Origin: Halobacillus mangrovi
GTDB taxonomy: Bacteria; Bacillota; Bacilli; Bacillales; Halobacillaceae
Length of the DNA: 64,000 nt
NCBI RefSeq assembly: GCF_002097535.1
Contig: NZ_CP020772.1
Location: 3,100,001 to 3,164,000 of the forward strand
Direction: 5' to 3'
Part shown: in pieces, positions 25,437 through 34,738 of the stretch
Position numbering within the stretch: position 1 is the first letter of the stretch
How the letters are laid out: each line of letters begins with the position of its first letter
Made by a program: the position numbers and the translations under genes
Notes under the pieces: model-generated
The model's database searches: none
What the model saw: the letters and a program-made list of their open reading frames with translations, nothing else
What the model was told of the DNA's origin: nothing

Positions 25437-26566
25437 GGACTGTTTGTATAGTTATCCTCTTACTACTTTGTACAGGATGTATTCCGAAAAACTATATTGA
25501 GCAATTAGGAATTATTACAGCTGTAGGCTATGACTTACTGGAAGATAAGAAAATCAGGGGAACACTGGTACTCTTCCAATTTGACCCCACCACAACTAAT
25601 ACATCTCAAGTCGTTACAAGTGAAGCCAACACTTCAAAAGGGATCAGATTACAAGCACATAGGAAAACTAGTCACAAGCTCGTTTCAGGGCAAGTACGGG
25701 TGGCGCTTTTCCATAATGAACTTGCATCTAAAGGGTTAACCAGGTATATGGATACCCTTTCCCGTGATGCCAAAGTTTCCGATATGTCCCTTCTGGCTGT
25801 AAGTGATGTTCCAACTTCCGATATTCTTAAATCAACACCTTCCGAAGATGCTCCAAATACGGGAGAATACCTACACAGACTGATCGAGAAAAGCATCAAG
25901 CACGAAATGATTACAGATGCCACCTTAACGGTTTTTCAGCAAGATTTTTTCAGTATAGGAGCCGATCCTGTCCTGCCCTTGTTAACATTAGAAAATGGAA
26001 AAGGTATTATTAAAGGACTAGCGTTATTTCAGGATGACCGCTATGTAGGAAGTCTGCCAGCGGATGACATTATCTTTCTTATGATGATAAGAGACGAATT
26101 GGAACATGGGGAATTCCAGCTTAAACTGCCTAAGAATTCTTTAGATGACTACCTAAAAGAAAAGAGTATTAAAGACCCTCATGAAGAGGACGAGTTGTAC
26201 GTGTCTCTTTACCAAATGGGGAGTAATTTATCCATCAAACCTAATAAACAGGACCCTGCAGATTATACCGTCAAAATAAATATGGAAGCAAGACTACTCG
26301 AAATTACAAAGGACATCGATTTAAAGGAAAAAAAAGCAATACAAGCACTCGAAAAACAAGTTGAAAAAGAAATAGAAGCTCATTTAAAACGAGTAATGAA
26401 TCAGTTAATAGAATTCCAAGTGGATTCTGGTGGTTTCGGTAAAAAATATAATACCACCACTAAAAAAGATCAGTTAACAAGAGAAAGCTGGCGAGACGAG
26501 ATTCCAAACTACGATGTCAAGTTTGATGTAAAAATGAAGATATTACGTTATGGAATTACAGAATAA
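25433..26566 (+). CDS. Spore germinant receptor C subunit, lipoprotein (first ger operon)
   Basis: 377-residue GerC-type lipoprotein. Its signal peptide ends in the lipobox LLCTGC (Cys about residue 16). The GIITAVGYDL segment and the C-terminal VKFDVKMKILRYGI end are family features. It is tethered to the outer face of the inner spore membrane. The ATG at 25433 overlaps the B-subunit stop; AGGAGAGG lies about 7 nt upstream. The longer frame (25409) would bury the signal peptide. Confidence 0.9.
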   Translation: MRTVCIVILLLLCTGCIPKNYIEQLGIITAVGYDLLEDKKIRGTLVLFQFDPTTTNTSQVVTSEANTSKGIRLQAHRKTSHKLVSGQVRVALFHNELASKGLTRYMDTLSRDAKVSDMSLLAVSDVPTSDILKSTPSEDAPNTGEYLHRLIEKSIKHEMITDATLTVFQQDFFSIGADPVLPLLTLENGKGIIKGLALFQDDRYVGSLPADDIIFLMMIRDELEHGEFQLKLPKNSLDDYLKEKSIKDPHEEDELYVSLYQMGSNLSIKPNKQDPADYTVKINMEARLLEITKDIDLKEKKAIQALEKQVEKEIEAHLKRVMNQLIEFQVDSGGFGKKYNTTTKKDQLTRESWRDEIPNYDVKFDVKMKILRYGITE

Positions 26567-26599
26567 AGAAGACCCTGAAGAAATTCTTCAGGGTCTTAC
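26567..26599. terminator. Bidirectional terminator after the first ger operon
   Basis: AAGACCCTGAAG and CTTCAGGGTCTT form a 12-bp stem over a short loop between convergent genes. Confidence 0.85.
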
Positions 26600-26602
26600 T
26601 AT

Positions 26603-27433
26603 TTATCCCTCATAGTCAAATTCATCCGGATGCTTTCCAATTCTTTCATTTTTATGAAGAGCATCAATCTTCTTCATTTCATCATCGTTCATATCAAAAT
26701 CGAAAAGATCAGCGTTTTCTTTCTGCCTTTCCTTGTTAGAAGATTTAGGGATAATCACAACATCATGCTGTAAATGCCAGCGCAGTATAATCTGAGCTGG
26801 TGTTTTATCGTATTTTACAGCCAGCTGTTTTAAAATAGCGGCATCAAAGTAGCGCCCTCTTCCAAGAGGTGCCCAGGCTTCAAGTTGAATTCCTTTCTGG
26901 TAGCAGTAATCAGCTAGATCTTTTTGGTAAAGTTCAGGGTGGAACTCAACCTGGTTCACCATAGGCTTTTCTACTGCATCCTCTAAAAGCTCTTCAAGAT
27001 GGTGCTCCATAAAGTTACATACACCAATCGCTTTTAATTTTCCGTCTTGATAAAGCTTCTCTAGCGCTTTCCAAGTATCTTTGAACTTCCCAGGAACCGG
27101 CCAATGAATCAAATACAAATCTAAGTAATCCAGCTCCAGCTTCTTCAAGCTTCGTTCGAACGCCTGAAGTGTCTCTTCATACCCTTGTTCATCATTCCAA
27201 ACTTTTGTTGTCACAAAAAGCTCGTCTCTAGGAATTGAACTTTCTTTGATCGCTTTCCCGACTCCTTCTTCATTGTCATAAAAAGAAGCCGTATCAATAT
27301 GGCGGTAGCCAACATCAAGAGCTGATTTTACAGCGTTAATGACTTCTTCATCGTTTTCCATTTTATAAACGCCAAGTCCGACTTTTGGCATTTTCAATCC
27401 ATTTGCTAATGTTACAGCTTCCGTTAAACTCAT
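26603..27433 (-). CDS. Aldo/keto reductase, YtbE/YvgN-like
   Basis: 276 residues, a TIM-barrel aldo/keto reductase using NADPH to reduce aldehydes such as methylglyoxal in related Bacillus enzymes. Catalytic tetrad in order: Asp in HIDTASFYDNE, Tyr in the same segment, Lys in VTTKVWN, and His in YLIHWPVPG. The IPKSSNKERQKEN segment binds the cofactor phosphate. The Met at 27433 follows AAAGGAG; the frame opens at 27454. It lies 59 bp downstream of helD with no terminator between, so cotranscription is possible. Confidence 0.88.
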   Translation of the reverse strand: MSLTEAVTLANGLKMPKVGLGVYKMENDEEVINAVKSALDVGYRHIDTASFYDNEEGVGKAIKESSIPRDELFVTTKVWNDEQGYEETLQAFERSLKKLELDYLDLYLIHWPVPGKFKDTWKALEKLYQDGKLKAIGVCNFMEHHLEELLEDAVEKPMVNQVEFHPELYQKDLADYCYQKGIQLEAWAPLGRGRYFDAAILKQLAVKYDKTPAQIILRWHLQHDVVIIPKSSNKERQKENADLFDFDMNDDEMKKIDALHKNERIGKHPDEFDYEG

Positions 27434-27492
27434 TTTTATCTTCTCCTTTAGCAAGAAAGTTCTTTTCTAACGTTCCCTTACTTTAAAAGCAT

Positions 27493-29769
27493 TCAAACCT
27501 TTCGATGGATCGTTGAATATAACGACTCCTTCACTTGATTCAATAAAAAATCTTCAGGAGTATGGCCGATCAAGTAAAGTTTGTGGAGCGGTCGTGTCAT
27601 AGCCACATATAACATTTTTATATCTAATTCCTTAAGCTGATAACGATGATGGTGACTGTATAAGAAAACAACATCAAACTCCAGCCCTTTAGCAAGGTAG
27701 GCAGGGAGGATCATTCGCTCGCTCATTTCTTCGTCTTCCTCAAGCATTTTAAATCCCAAATCAAGATCTTGAATATCTGATGCCACATGCTCAGCATCTT
27801 GTTTAGTTTTGGTTACAATAGCAAAACTGTTCATTCGACTCGCTTCAAGTTGAGTAACCCTATCCTTAAAGTGCTCTTTCCATCCATCTTCGCATTGCAA
27901 AAACATAGGAAGTTCGCCATGCCTTACAACTGGTTCTGCCTTTGGTAGCTCATCTGGCATTAACACTAACAACTCGTTCGCTAAATCCATGATTTCGATT
28001 GTGGTTCGATACGTTTTTTGCAAAGTGAGGTAATTGACATTTCTGAACACATCATTTGTTAGCACTTGCCAGTTCTTCAGTCCACGATAACGATAAATCC
28101 CCTGAGCGAGATCACCCACAATCGTGAAAAGATCCGTATGGAAGGCTCTGCGTAAAGCATAAATTTCTAGGAAGCTGTAATCCTGAGCTTCATCGATGAC
28201 CACTTTTTTCGCTTGATCGTCTTTGTCGATTCCTTTAATGAACGATTGGATATAAAGTAAAGCAGCTAAATCTTCAGAGTTCAATTGTTTCTTTTTTAAG
28301 TACTTACTTGTCGACTCCCTCATTTCCTTCAGTTCAGGGGTATCATAACTACAAAGAGAAAGGAAAATTTCTTCCTCATACAACTTTTCATACACATCCA
28401 GAAGATTTCTTTTTGGATACTGCTTCATAAAACGCTGAACGGCTGTTCTAGCCTCTTTTTTAACTTCATTTAACCGTTCTTCTTTTCTTGTTATTAAAAA
28501 GCTTACCCTTGTTTTACGCTTCTCTGGATCTTTGAAACCAAACAGCGCTTTATCAAGTTCTTCATCGTATTTTTCCGCCATTTTTGATAAGATCTGCTTC
28601 TTTTTTCTTCTTAACTCACTTTGAAGGACAGCTTTAATTTTTTGGATACGAACCTCGTAAGGAAAATAATTGTACTCTTTAAAAAATAATTGATTGATTG
28701 ACTTGGCACTTTTAATCTTGAAACCTGCCAATAGAAAATCTTGATCAATTTGATATCCTTTTTTCAACCATTGCATATAGCGGTTCAATAAGTCTTTAAA
28801 GGATTGAGAGCCTTTGTAACCCGCCGACCATAAGGCTGGATCATCGGCTGCCTTTCCTTCTTCTATGGATTTCATTAAAATCTGATGCTGAGTGGTCACC
28901 GGCCAGTGGATCCCTGTTACTTTTACTACAAATTCTGTAAAAGTGGTTTGCTTGGACCGCTGAACACCTAGCTCTGGCAACACTTCAGAGATGTATTGGA
29001 TAAACAGACGGTTGGGAGCTAAGATTAACATTTCCTCTGGTTTAAAGATATCTCTCATTGAATACAAGAAATAAGAAATTCTATGAAGCGCAATCGTTGT
29101 TTTTCCACTTCCTGCGGCTCCTTGAACAATAATCGGTTTTCTTAAATCTGCTCGAATGACTTGGTTCTGTTCTTCCTGGATGGTTGCGACGATTTCAGTC
29201 AAACGATTCTCGGCATTCTGAGAAAGGGAGTCTTGAAGCAGGTCATCTTTCGTCGTGATATCGATATCACGAAAATCTTCGAGCTCTCCCTCCTCAATCT
29301 GATACTGGCGTTTTAAAGAGACATGTCCCTCATAGCGCTCGCCATGAGAATTATAGCTGACTTCTCCAAGCCTTCCTTCATAATAGACATTAGCGAGCGG
29401 AGATCGCCAGTCCAAAATGATCGGAAGCTGAGTTTCCCGATCAAACAATGACATTTTTCCAATGTAGAAGATTTCACGTTCCGGTTTTTCTTTGCGATGA
29501 AAATCAATGCGGGCAAAATAAGGTTTCTTACGTAGATGAATGAGGCTTTCTAGCTGGTCTTTAGACATCTTCATAAAGTTTGCATTAGAAAGCATTTCTT
29601 GATAGCGGAGACTGCTGTCTTTGAAGTCAAGATGAGCCAAGGTGTCTTCCTGGCGCTTTTTCAACACTTCCTGTCCCGATTGCTGCGAGACAATCAGACG
29701 ATCCATGTAAGCTTTTGTGAAAGATAGACGTTCCAGTTCTTCTTGTAAATCAGGGTGGCTGTTCGTCAT
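27493..29769 (-). CDS. helD: HelD-type UvrD-like helicase / RNA polymerase recycling factor (copy 1)
   Basis: 758 residues, near B. subtilis HelD (774). The N-terminal coiled arm (about 1-65) is followed by a UvrD-like ATPase with Walker A QGAAGSGKTT (near 225), motif II VVIDEAQDYS (near 530), and VAMTRPLHKLYLIGH at the C-terminal end. HelD binds RNA polymerase and releases stalled complexes using ATP. The Met at 29769 follows GAAGGGAG; the frame opens six codons earlier. A second HelD is encoded at 53246-55546. Confidence 0.88.
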   Translation of the reverse strand: MTNSHPDLQEELERLSFTKAYMDRLIVSQQSGQEVLKKRQEDTLAHLDFKDSSLRYQEMLSNANFMKMSKDQLESLIHLRKKPYFARIDFHRKEKPEREIFYIGKMSLFDRETQLPIILDWRSPLANVYYEGRLGEVSYNSHGERYEGHVSLKRQYQIEEGELEDFRDIDITTKDDLLQDSLSQNAENRLTEIVATIQEEQNQVIRADLRKPIIVQGAAGSGKTTIALHRISYFLYSMRDIFKPEEMLILAPNRLFIQYISEVLPELGVQRSKQTTFTEFVVKVTGIHWPVTTQHQILMKSIEEGKAADDPALWSAGYKGSQSFKDLLNRYMQWLKKGYQIDQDFLLAGFKIKSAKSINQLFFKEYNYFPYEVRIQKIKAVLQSELRRKKKQILSKMAEKYDEELDKALFGFKDPEKRKTRVSFLITRKEERLNEVKKEARTAVQRFMKQYPKRNLLDVYEKLYEEEIFLSLCSYDTPELKEMRESTSKYLKKKQLNSEDLAALLYIQSFIKGIDKDDQAKKVVIDEAQDYSFLEIYALRRAFHTDLFTIVGDLAQGIYRYRGLKNWQVLTNDVFRNVNYLTLQKTYRTTIEIMDLANELLVLMPDELPKAEPVVRHGELPMFLQCEDGWKEHFKDRVTQLEASRMNSFAIVTKTKQDAEHVASDIQDLDLGFKMLEEDEEMSERMILPAYLAKGLEFDVVFLYSHHHRYQLKELDIKMLYVAMTRPLHKLYLIGHTPEDFLLNQVKESLYSTIHRKV

Positions 29770-30179
29770 TAGTTTTCTCCCTTCCAATCTGATTGGAATG
29801 ACGTGTGAGCCGCTGGCCCTTCATGTTGTTTTTCGAAGCAACGAACAATAAGATACCACACAAAAATTGTAAAAGCAAAAAAAATCACCTTTTCGTCGAC
29901 GACTTAAATTCCGATCTTACTCATTCCTAATTACTGACCACCAAATACTGACTTACTCAATATGAAATAGATCGTGCACGGGAAATTCACTAACACACAA
30001 CTTGTAAGTTAAGCCAAAAGAAGGGACCTTGTGAAGTGATTAAAGGGATGGGACTATAAATACTGGTGCCTGTTTAAGCAATCAAATTAAGAAAGTATCA
30101 AGATATAGTCAATCAAAAAAGCATGGAGACGATGTAATAATGAAGCACTTTACATGCCTTTACTTCCTTCATATAAATA
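29770..30179. other. Gene-free stretch upstream of helD
   Basis: About 410 bp with no supported ORF. AT-rich, with a small CCAATC/GATTGG hairpin just before helD. It must hold the helD promoter, but no convincing -35/-10 pair stands out and I see no terminator-type leader. Confidence 0.5.
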
Positions 30180-30206
30180 GAAAAGGCTGCTGAAAATTCA
30201 GCAGCA
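30180..30206 (-). terminator. Terminator of the ATPase/zinc-ribbon operon
   Basis: GCTGCTGAA and TTCAGCAGC form a 9-bp stem followed by CTTTT on the minus strand. Confidence 0.75.
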
Positions 30207-30215
30207 CAGCTCTAT

Positions 30216-30569
30216 TTAATGTCTTCGCTTATTCTCAATATACTTTGGCAAGCGCATCTCAAAAACAAAATAAGAAATCATTCTTAAAAAAATAGGATAT
30301 AAAGCTAGAACCCCAAGTAAATCACCGATCATTCCAAGGATATTTGTGGTAAGCATGACTGCAGCTAAAATAAGCATTAAAATCACAGTCACTAAGCCTG
30401 TCATTCCGTTTACTGGTGTCCAGTTGCCGCCAACTGTTTCCGTTTCCTGGGATAGTTTCTCAAAACATCGATAATGATAAGGACGGACGCGGAACCAGTT
30501 AGAAGCCGTTACCAACTCATCTCTATCCTGAATTTCTTTGTAACAATAACGACAAATGTTTGTATTCAC
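30216..30569 (-). CDS. Zinc-ribbon membrane protein, unknown
   Basis: 117 residues. The N-terminus holds Cys6-x2-Cys9 and His32-x2-Cys35, a plausible zinc site, followed by two membrane segments (about 55-98) and a basic tail. I do not recognise the family. The start is GTG at 30569, chosen because CAGGAG lies about 8 nt upstream and because it begins only 5 bp after the stop of the RsbW-like gene; the longer frame would overlap that gene. Operon position suggests a joint role, perhaps placing the ATPase at the membrane. Confidence 0.6.
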   Translation of the reverse strand: MNTNICRYCYKEIQDRDELVTASNWFRVRPYHYRCFEKLSQETETVGGNWTPVNGMTGLVTVILMLILAAVMLTTNILGMIGDLLGVLALYPIFLRMISYFVFEMRLPKYIENKRRH

Positions 30570-30574
30570 TCCAC

Positions 30575-30997
30575 CTACTCCTGACGACGATATTTTTTCA
30601 TCAGTACACATTCATTGCCCTTATTATTATAACGTAATTTGTCCATAACTCGAAGCATTAAGACTATCCCCCTGCCACGATCTTCAAGATCCTCAACATT
30701 CGGAAACCAATGTTTCATATCACTTTGAATCTGATATTCCTTCCAATTAAACCCTTCACCGCAGTCCTGAACTCTTACGATCATCATGGAATTTAAGAAC
30801 GTAACCTTCACTTTGATTGGGGTATCCGTACTACTTCCATGTCCATGCTTCCAGGAATTTACGATCGCTTCAGAAATGGAGGCATCCACCAACAATTGAT
30901 CTTTCCCAAATCGTTGAACTAAGTGTGGATAGAATCGTTTTCGTATTTCTTTTAAGTCTTTAGGGTGAAAGATGTTGGCCTCATAAGATGTGTTCAT
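30575..30997 (-). CDS. RsbW-like serine-protein kinase / ATP-binding regulator
   Basis: 140 residues of the HATPase_c_2 (GHKL) type. N-box EAIVNSWKHG near residue 44, G1 box QDCGEGF near 79, and G2 box DRGRGIVLM near 107 are complete, so ATP binding is expected. Relatives such as RsbW and SpoIIAB are anti-sigma factors that phosphorylate an antagonist, but no sigma or STAS antagonist gene lies nearby. The second of two tandem Met codons is taken, 7 nt after GAGAGG. It forms an operon with the zinc-ribbon membrane protein. Confidence 0.78.
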   Translation of the reverse strand: MNTSYEANIFHPKDLKEIRKRFYPHLVQRFGKDQLLVDASISEAIVNSWKHGHGSSTDTPIKVKVTFLNSMMIVRVQDCGEGFNWKEYQIQSDMKHWFPNVEDLEDRGRGIVLMLRVMDKLRYNNKGNECVLMKKYRRQE

Positions 30998-31210
30998 CAT
31001 TCAACCTCTCCTCTTCAAGTCGATTAGGTCTCTCTTTCATTGAATCTAAGCACTCCACACAAGTACTATCATTCCCCTTATTCCCCTTAATGATCGTTTA
31101 TAAAAGGAAAAAGGAGATTTTTTACAATAAATCAGCTTTTTTATATCTCTATCTTTGATTAAAGCCTCCTTATCCTAGATTCAAGATTATTGTCTATTTT
31201 ACTGAGTGCT

Positions 31211-31383
31211 GTTTCCGTTACCTAGTACCAGGAATGGTGTTCGGGGAAATCGCTCGCTTTCCGCGGGGATGACGGCAAGCTTCCTCGGTTTACCAACCTC
31301 CGCGATCTTGCCAGTCATTCCATTCCCGCAGGAGTCTCACAATTTCCCCTTCCACCTTACGTTTTATCCGATTAAACGGAAAC
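31211..31383 (+). repeat. Type 1 dispersed hairpin repeat, copy A (diverged)
   Basis: Begins GTTTCCGTTAC and ends ACGGAAAC. Inside, CTCGCTTTCCGCGGG and CCCGCAGGAGTCTCAC are arranged as in the other copies. The core is more diverged than copies B-D. Non-coding; open frames across it are artefacts of the repeat. Confidence 0.7.
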
Positions 31384-31687
31384 GCCGTAAAGAGAAAGTA
31401 GGAAAGACTGCTTATTTTTATTTTCTACTTTAGACACACATTAGTTAGAACTATCGAACAGGTTTTGGAGTTATTTTAAGATTCTTTTGTTAAGAGAATT
31501 TCAATCAAGCCACACGCAGGATACTAAATTCGATTGGGATGGGTTTGTTAGGATAATGACAGCTGGGATTACAGACCCATTTAGCAGGAGTTGAAGGCCC
31601 TTATTTCAAATTAGTGCCCAGTAAATATATTGAATAGAAGTGCGGATACGGGTGTTTAGCAAATTACATTGCTGGACTAGTATATAG
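31384..31687. other. Gene-free stretch between repeat copies A and B
   Basis: About 300 bp of AT-rich DNA with no supported ORF, promoter or hairpin. Confidence 0.5.
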
Positions 31688-32065
31688 GCGGCGATATTTA
31701 CACCGATGATATATATCAGTGTTAGCTGATATTCAGACTAATGCTGATATTTAAAATGCTTCTGACTTCTAGGGCTCTTTGAAAACTATGAGCCTGATAT
31801 CCTAGATAGAGATAGCCTTTACGATTCCGATAACTTCTCCATTTATGTGTTTCCGTTACACCAAAGAATCGAAAGGAGTTCCGGGAAATGGTGAGACTAC
31901 TGGGATGAGCATGACAGGTGAGACCCCGGAGAGCGGCAGCTCGAGGACGCTCAGCACATGCCCACGGAAAGCGAGCCATTTACCGGGACTCCTACATCTA
32001 TTCATCGTAACGGAGACCTCTAAACTCAAATGATCTCGAAATCAAGTATTCCACTATCCTGCTAT
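31688..32065 (-). repeat. Type 1 dispersed repeat, copy B, with extended flanks
   Basis: Core 31849-32017 in minus orientation, bounded by GTTTCCGTTAC-type ends. Homology with copy D runs beyond the core on both sides: from ATAGCAGG at the left (32065 side) to GGTGTAAATATCG at the right (31690 side). The tail holds several ATATCAGC or GCTGATAT words. About 378 bp in all. Non-coding. Confidence 0.75.
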
Positions 32066-32067
32066 AA

Positions 32068-32100
32068 CAAAACCGCTATGTTAGGCACATAGCGGTTGAG
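32068..32100 (-). terminator. Terminator of the MurG-like gene
   Basis: AACCGCTATGT and ACATAGCGGTT form an 11-bp stem, followed by TTGTT on the minus strand. It abuts repeat copy B. Confidence 0.8.
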
Positions 32101-32105
32101 TTAGA

Positions 32106-33182
32106 TTATTTACTTTTCTCATAATCCTGAATAAGAGATATAACTTTATCTTTTGTTTTCTGACTTTGATAGCTCTCCATCTGAGATAAAAGTTTTTCTT
32201 TGTTCGCCATCAACTCATGGATCTCTTTTAAAAAGCGTTCATCCGTCAACTCTTCCTCCTCAAGCTTGTGTGCATAACCCTGTTTGACAAAAGAATCGGC
32301 GTTTAAAATCTGGTCGCCCCGGCTTACTTTTCTAGATAACGGGATTAGAAGCATCGGTTTTTTTAAAGCTAAAAATTCAAAAATGGCATTGGAACCTGCG
32401 CGTGAAACGATATAGTCGGTAGCTGCAAACAAGTCCTTGAGTTCTTCATTAACATACTCAAATTGGGCATAGCCCTGGCGGTTGATAGAAGGATCTTTGT
32501 GCCCCTTGCCGCACAAATGCACAACTTGGACGTCTTTTAATAACTCATCTAAGTTATGACGTACAGCATCGTTAAGAGCTTTAGACCCTGTACTTCCACC
32601 CATGACAAGAATGACCGGTTTTTGCTTATGAAATCCACAGTAGGATAGACCTTTTGCCCGTTGTCCTTCGAAGAGCTCATCACGTACAACAGCCCCAATA
32701 TATTCTCCTTTTCCTTCGGGCAAGTGATTCATCGTTTCCGGAAAAGTTGCGAGAATCTTCTTAGCAAAAGGGAAAGATAATTTGTTTGCGAGTCCAGGAG
32801 TATAATCAGACTCGTGAATAATTGTAGGTACGCTCCTTAGTTTCGCTGCAGCGACAACAGGAACAGACACAAATCCCCCTTTTGAAAAGATCACCTGAGG
32901 CTTGCGCTTTCCTATGATCCTCAAAGCTTGCAGCAAACCTTTCATAACCTTGAACGGATCCTTTAGGTTTTCTTTAGACATGTACCTTCTTAATTTCCCA
33001 GTAGAGATACCGTGATAAGTAACTCCTTCCATCGATTCAATCAACTGGCGTTCTATTCCTTCGTAAGAGCCGATATAATCAACGGTATATCCTTGTTTTT
33101 GAAATTCGGGTATTAAGGCAAGGTTAACGATGACGTGGCCAGCCGTCCCTCCGCCTGTAAATAAGATTCGCTTTTGACTCAT
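32106..33182 (-). CDS. MurG-type glycosyltransferase
   Basis: 358 residues of the MurG family, which adds GlcNAc to lipid I to make lipid II on the inner membrane face. GGTAGH near residues 11-16 is the N-terminal glycine loop; GGSTGS near 195-200 is the second; [26 protein letters not shown] near 258-283 is the UDP-GlcNAc site. The gene stands alone, not in the mur/div cluster, so it may be the second MurG found in several Bacillaceae. Start ATG follows AAAGGACG. Confidence 0.85.
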   Translation of the reverse strand: MSQKRILFTGGGTAGHVIVNLALIPEFQKQGYTVDYIGSYEGIERQLIESMEGVTYHGISTGKLRRYMSKENLKDPFKVMKGLLQALRIIGKRKPQVIFSKGGFVSVPVVAAAKLRSVPTIIHESDYTPGLANKLSFPFAKKILATFPETMNHLPEGKGEYIGAVVRDELFEGQRAKGLSYCGFHKQKPVILVMGGSTGSKALNDAVRHNLDELLKDVQVVHLCGKGHKDPSINRQGYAQFEYVNEELKDLFAATDYIVSRAGSNAIFEFLALKKPMLLIPLSRKVSRGDQILNADSFVKQGYAHKLEEEELTDERFLKEIHELMANKEKLLSQMESYQSQKTKDKVISLIQDYEKSK

Positions 33183-33242
33183 GATTTAACGTCCTTTCTA
33201 TGGTGCTTCTGTTTCCTTTTAGGTAAAGGTTCTATGATATGC

Positions 33243-33248
33243 TATAAT
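33243..33248 (+). promoter_or_regulatory. Extended -10 promoter of the MATE gene
   Basis: TGCTATAAT gives a consensus -10 with the TGn extension, 45 bp before the start codon. No strong -35 is visible, as is common for extended -10 promoters. Confidence 0.5.
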
Positions 33249-33293
33249 CCTCGTATTCCTCTAAAGGAATTGTAACAGAAAAGGAAGGATTCT

Positions 33294-34667
33294 ATGTACG
33301 AAACACAAACACTTCGTGAAAAAATAAAACTATTTTCCTTTATTCTGCTTCCTATTTTAATCACTCAAATTGGTATGTATGCAATGAACTTCTTTGATAC
33401 AGTCATGGCAGGAAAAGCAGGGCCTGACCAGCTTGCTGGTGTTGCGATCGGCTCCAGCATATGGGTACCTGTATTTACAGGGCTTAATGGTATCCTTATG
33501 GCTATTTCTCCAATTGTGGCTCAACTGAAAGGAGCGAGAAGAGAAAATGACATTCCATGGTCCGTGAAGCAGGGCGTCTACCTTGCCATCGCTCTGGCCA
33601 TTACAATTGGAGCCACAGGTTATTTTCTTTTAGACCCCATACTGTCCTTGTTGGACATAGAACCTGAAGTAAGCCATGTAGCTACGTATTACTTGATTAC
33701 ATTGGGGATTGGCATTGTTCCCTTATTCGTTTTCAATATTTTGCGCTCCTTTATTGATGCACTTGGTCTGACGAGAATATCGATGACAATCATTCTGCTG
33801 ACATTACCGACAAATGTATTATTTAACTATATGTTCATTTTCGGAAAATGGGGCGCTCCTGAGCTAGGAGGAATTGGGGCTGGCGTTGCTTCTGCCCTGA
33901 CCTACTGGGTATCATTCGTTATTATCATTATTACGATACATAAGCTTCACCCTTTAAAACATTACAAAATATTCTCCGATTGGATCTCACCATCCTTAAG
34001 GGAATGGTGGGAGCAATTAAAAATTGGAGTTCCGATCGGATTTGCCATTTTCTTTGAAACAAGTATTTTTGCTGCTGTGACTTTTTTTATGACCGCCTAC
34101 GATACCTATACCATCGCAGCCCATCAGGCAGCTATTAACTTTGCTTCTTTCCTTTATATGGTTCCTTTAAGCATTGCCTTTACATTAACCATAGCTGTCG
34201 GATTTGAAGTGGGAGGAAGACGTTTTATCGATGCGCGAACTTACTCGTATTTAGGTATTGGCACCGCGGTCTTCATGTCAATAATTGCTGGACTGATCTT
34301 GTATATCTTTGACGATTCCGTGGCACGGCTTTACAGTTCAAATCCTGAGGTGATCGAACTTACAAAAAACTTTATTTTCTTTGCTATCTTCTTTCAACTG
34401 TCTGATGCCTTTGGAGCACCGATTCAAGGAGTCTTACGCGGGTATAAAGATGTCAACATCACCTTAGTCATGGCGTTTGTATCCTATTGGGTTATCGGAC
34501 TGCCAAGTGGCTATCTACTTGCCAATTACACCGCTCTAGGTCCATATGGCTATTGGATGAGCCTAATCATCGGTCTGACCGCAGGTGCGATCACCTTATT
34601 AATTCGAATGCTTTACTTGCAGAAGAAAAACATCGGTTCACAGGACAAGAAACTGTCTCCATCTTAA
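33294..34667 (+). CDS. MATE-family multidrug efflux transporter
   Basis: 457 residues with twelve predicted membrane segments in two related halves. The first half begins with PILITQIGMYAMNFFDTVMAGK and the second with GVPIGFAIFFETSIFAAVTFFM, both typical of the NorM-like branch of MATE exporters, which expel cationic drugs in exchange for Na+ or H+. GGAAGGA lies about 7 nt before the ATG. Monocistronic with a strong terminator. Substrate unknown. Confidence 0.9.
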   Translation: MYETQTLREKIKLFSFILLPILITQIGMYAMNFFDTVMAGKAGPDQLAGVAIGSSIWVPVFTGLNGILMAISPIVAQLKGARRENDIPWSVKQGVYLAIALAITIGATGYFLLDPILSLLDIEPEVSHVATYYLITLGIGIVPLFVFNILRSFIDALGLTRISMTIILLTLPTNVLFNYMFIFGKWGAPELGGIGAGVASALTYWVSFVIIIITIHKLHPLKHYKIFSDWISPSLREWWEQLKIGVPIGFAIFFETSIFAAVTFFMTAYDTYTIAAHQAAINFASFLYMVPLSIAFTLTIAVGFEVGGRRFIDARTYSYLGIGTAVFMSIIAGLILYIFDDSVARLYSSNPEVIELTKNFIFFAIFFQLSDAFGAPIQGVLRGYKDVNITLVMAFVSYWVIGLPSGYLLANYTALGPYGYWMSLIIGLTAGAITLLIRMLYLQKKNIGSQDKKLSPS

Positions 34668-34704
34668 GAAGCAGATCCTAAGAAAATACTGATTTATACA
34701 AACA

Positions 34705-34736
34705 GAAAGCCCCCTTTTCACAAGGGGGCTTTTATT
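34705..34736. terminator. Bidirectional terminator
   Basis: AAAGCCCCCTT and AAGGGGGCTTT form an 11-bp stem with a short loop between convergent genes. Confidence 0.88.
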
Positions 34737-34738
34737 TA

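Noticed and set aside
29770..30179. Search for a leader peptide or attenuator before the first helD
   Set aside because: Only a small CCAATC/GATTGG hairpin is seen; no short ORF with a ribosome-binding site and no terminator.
31722..32033. Open frames of 62-85 codons on both strands
   Set aside because: They lie inside type 1 repeat copy B and match no family; an artefact of the repeat.
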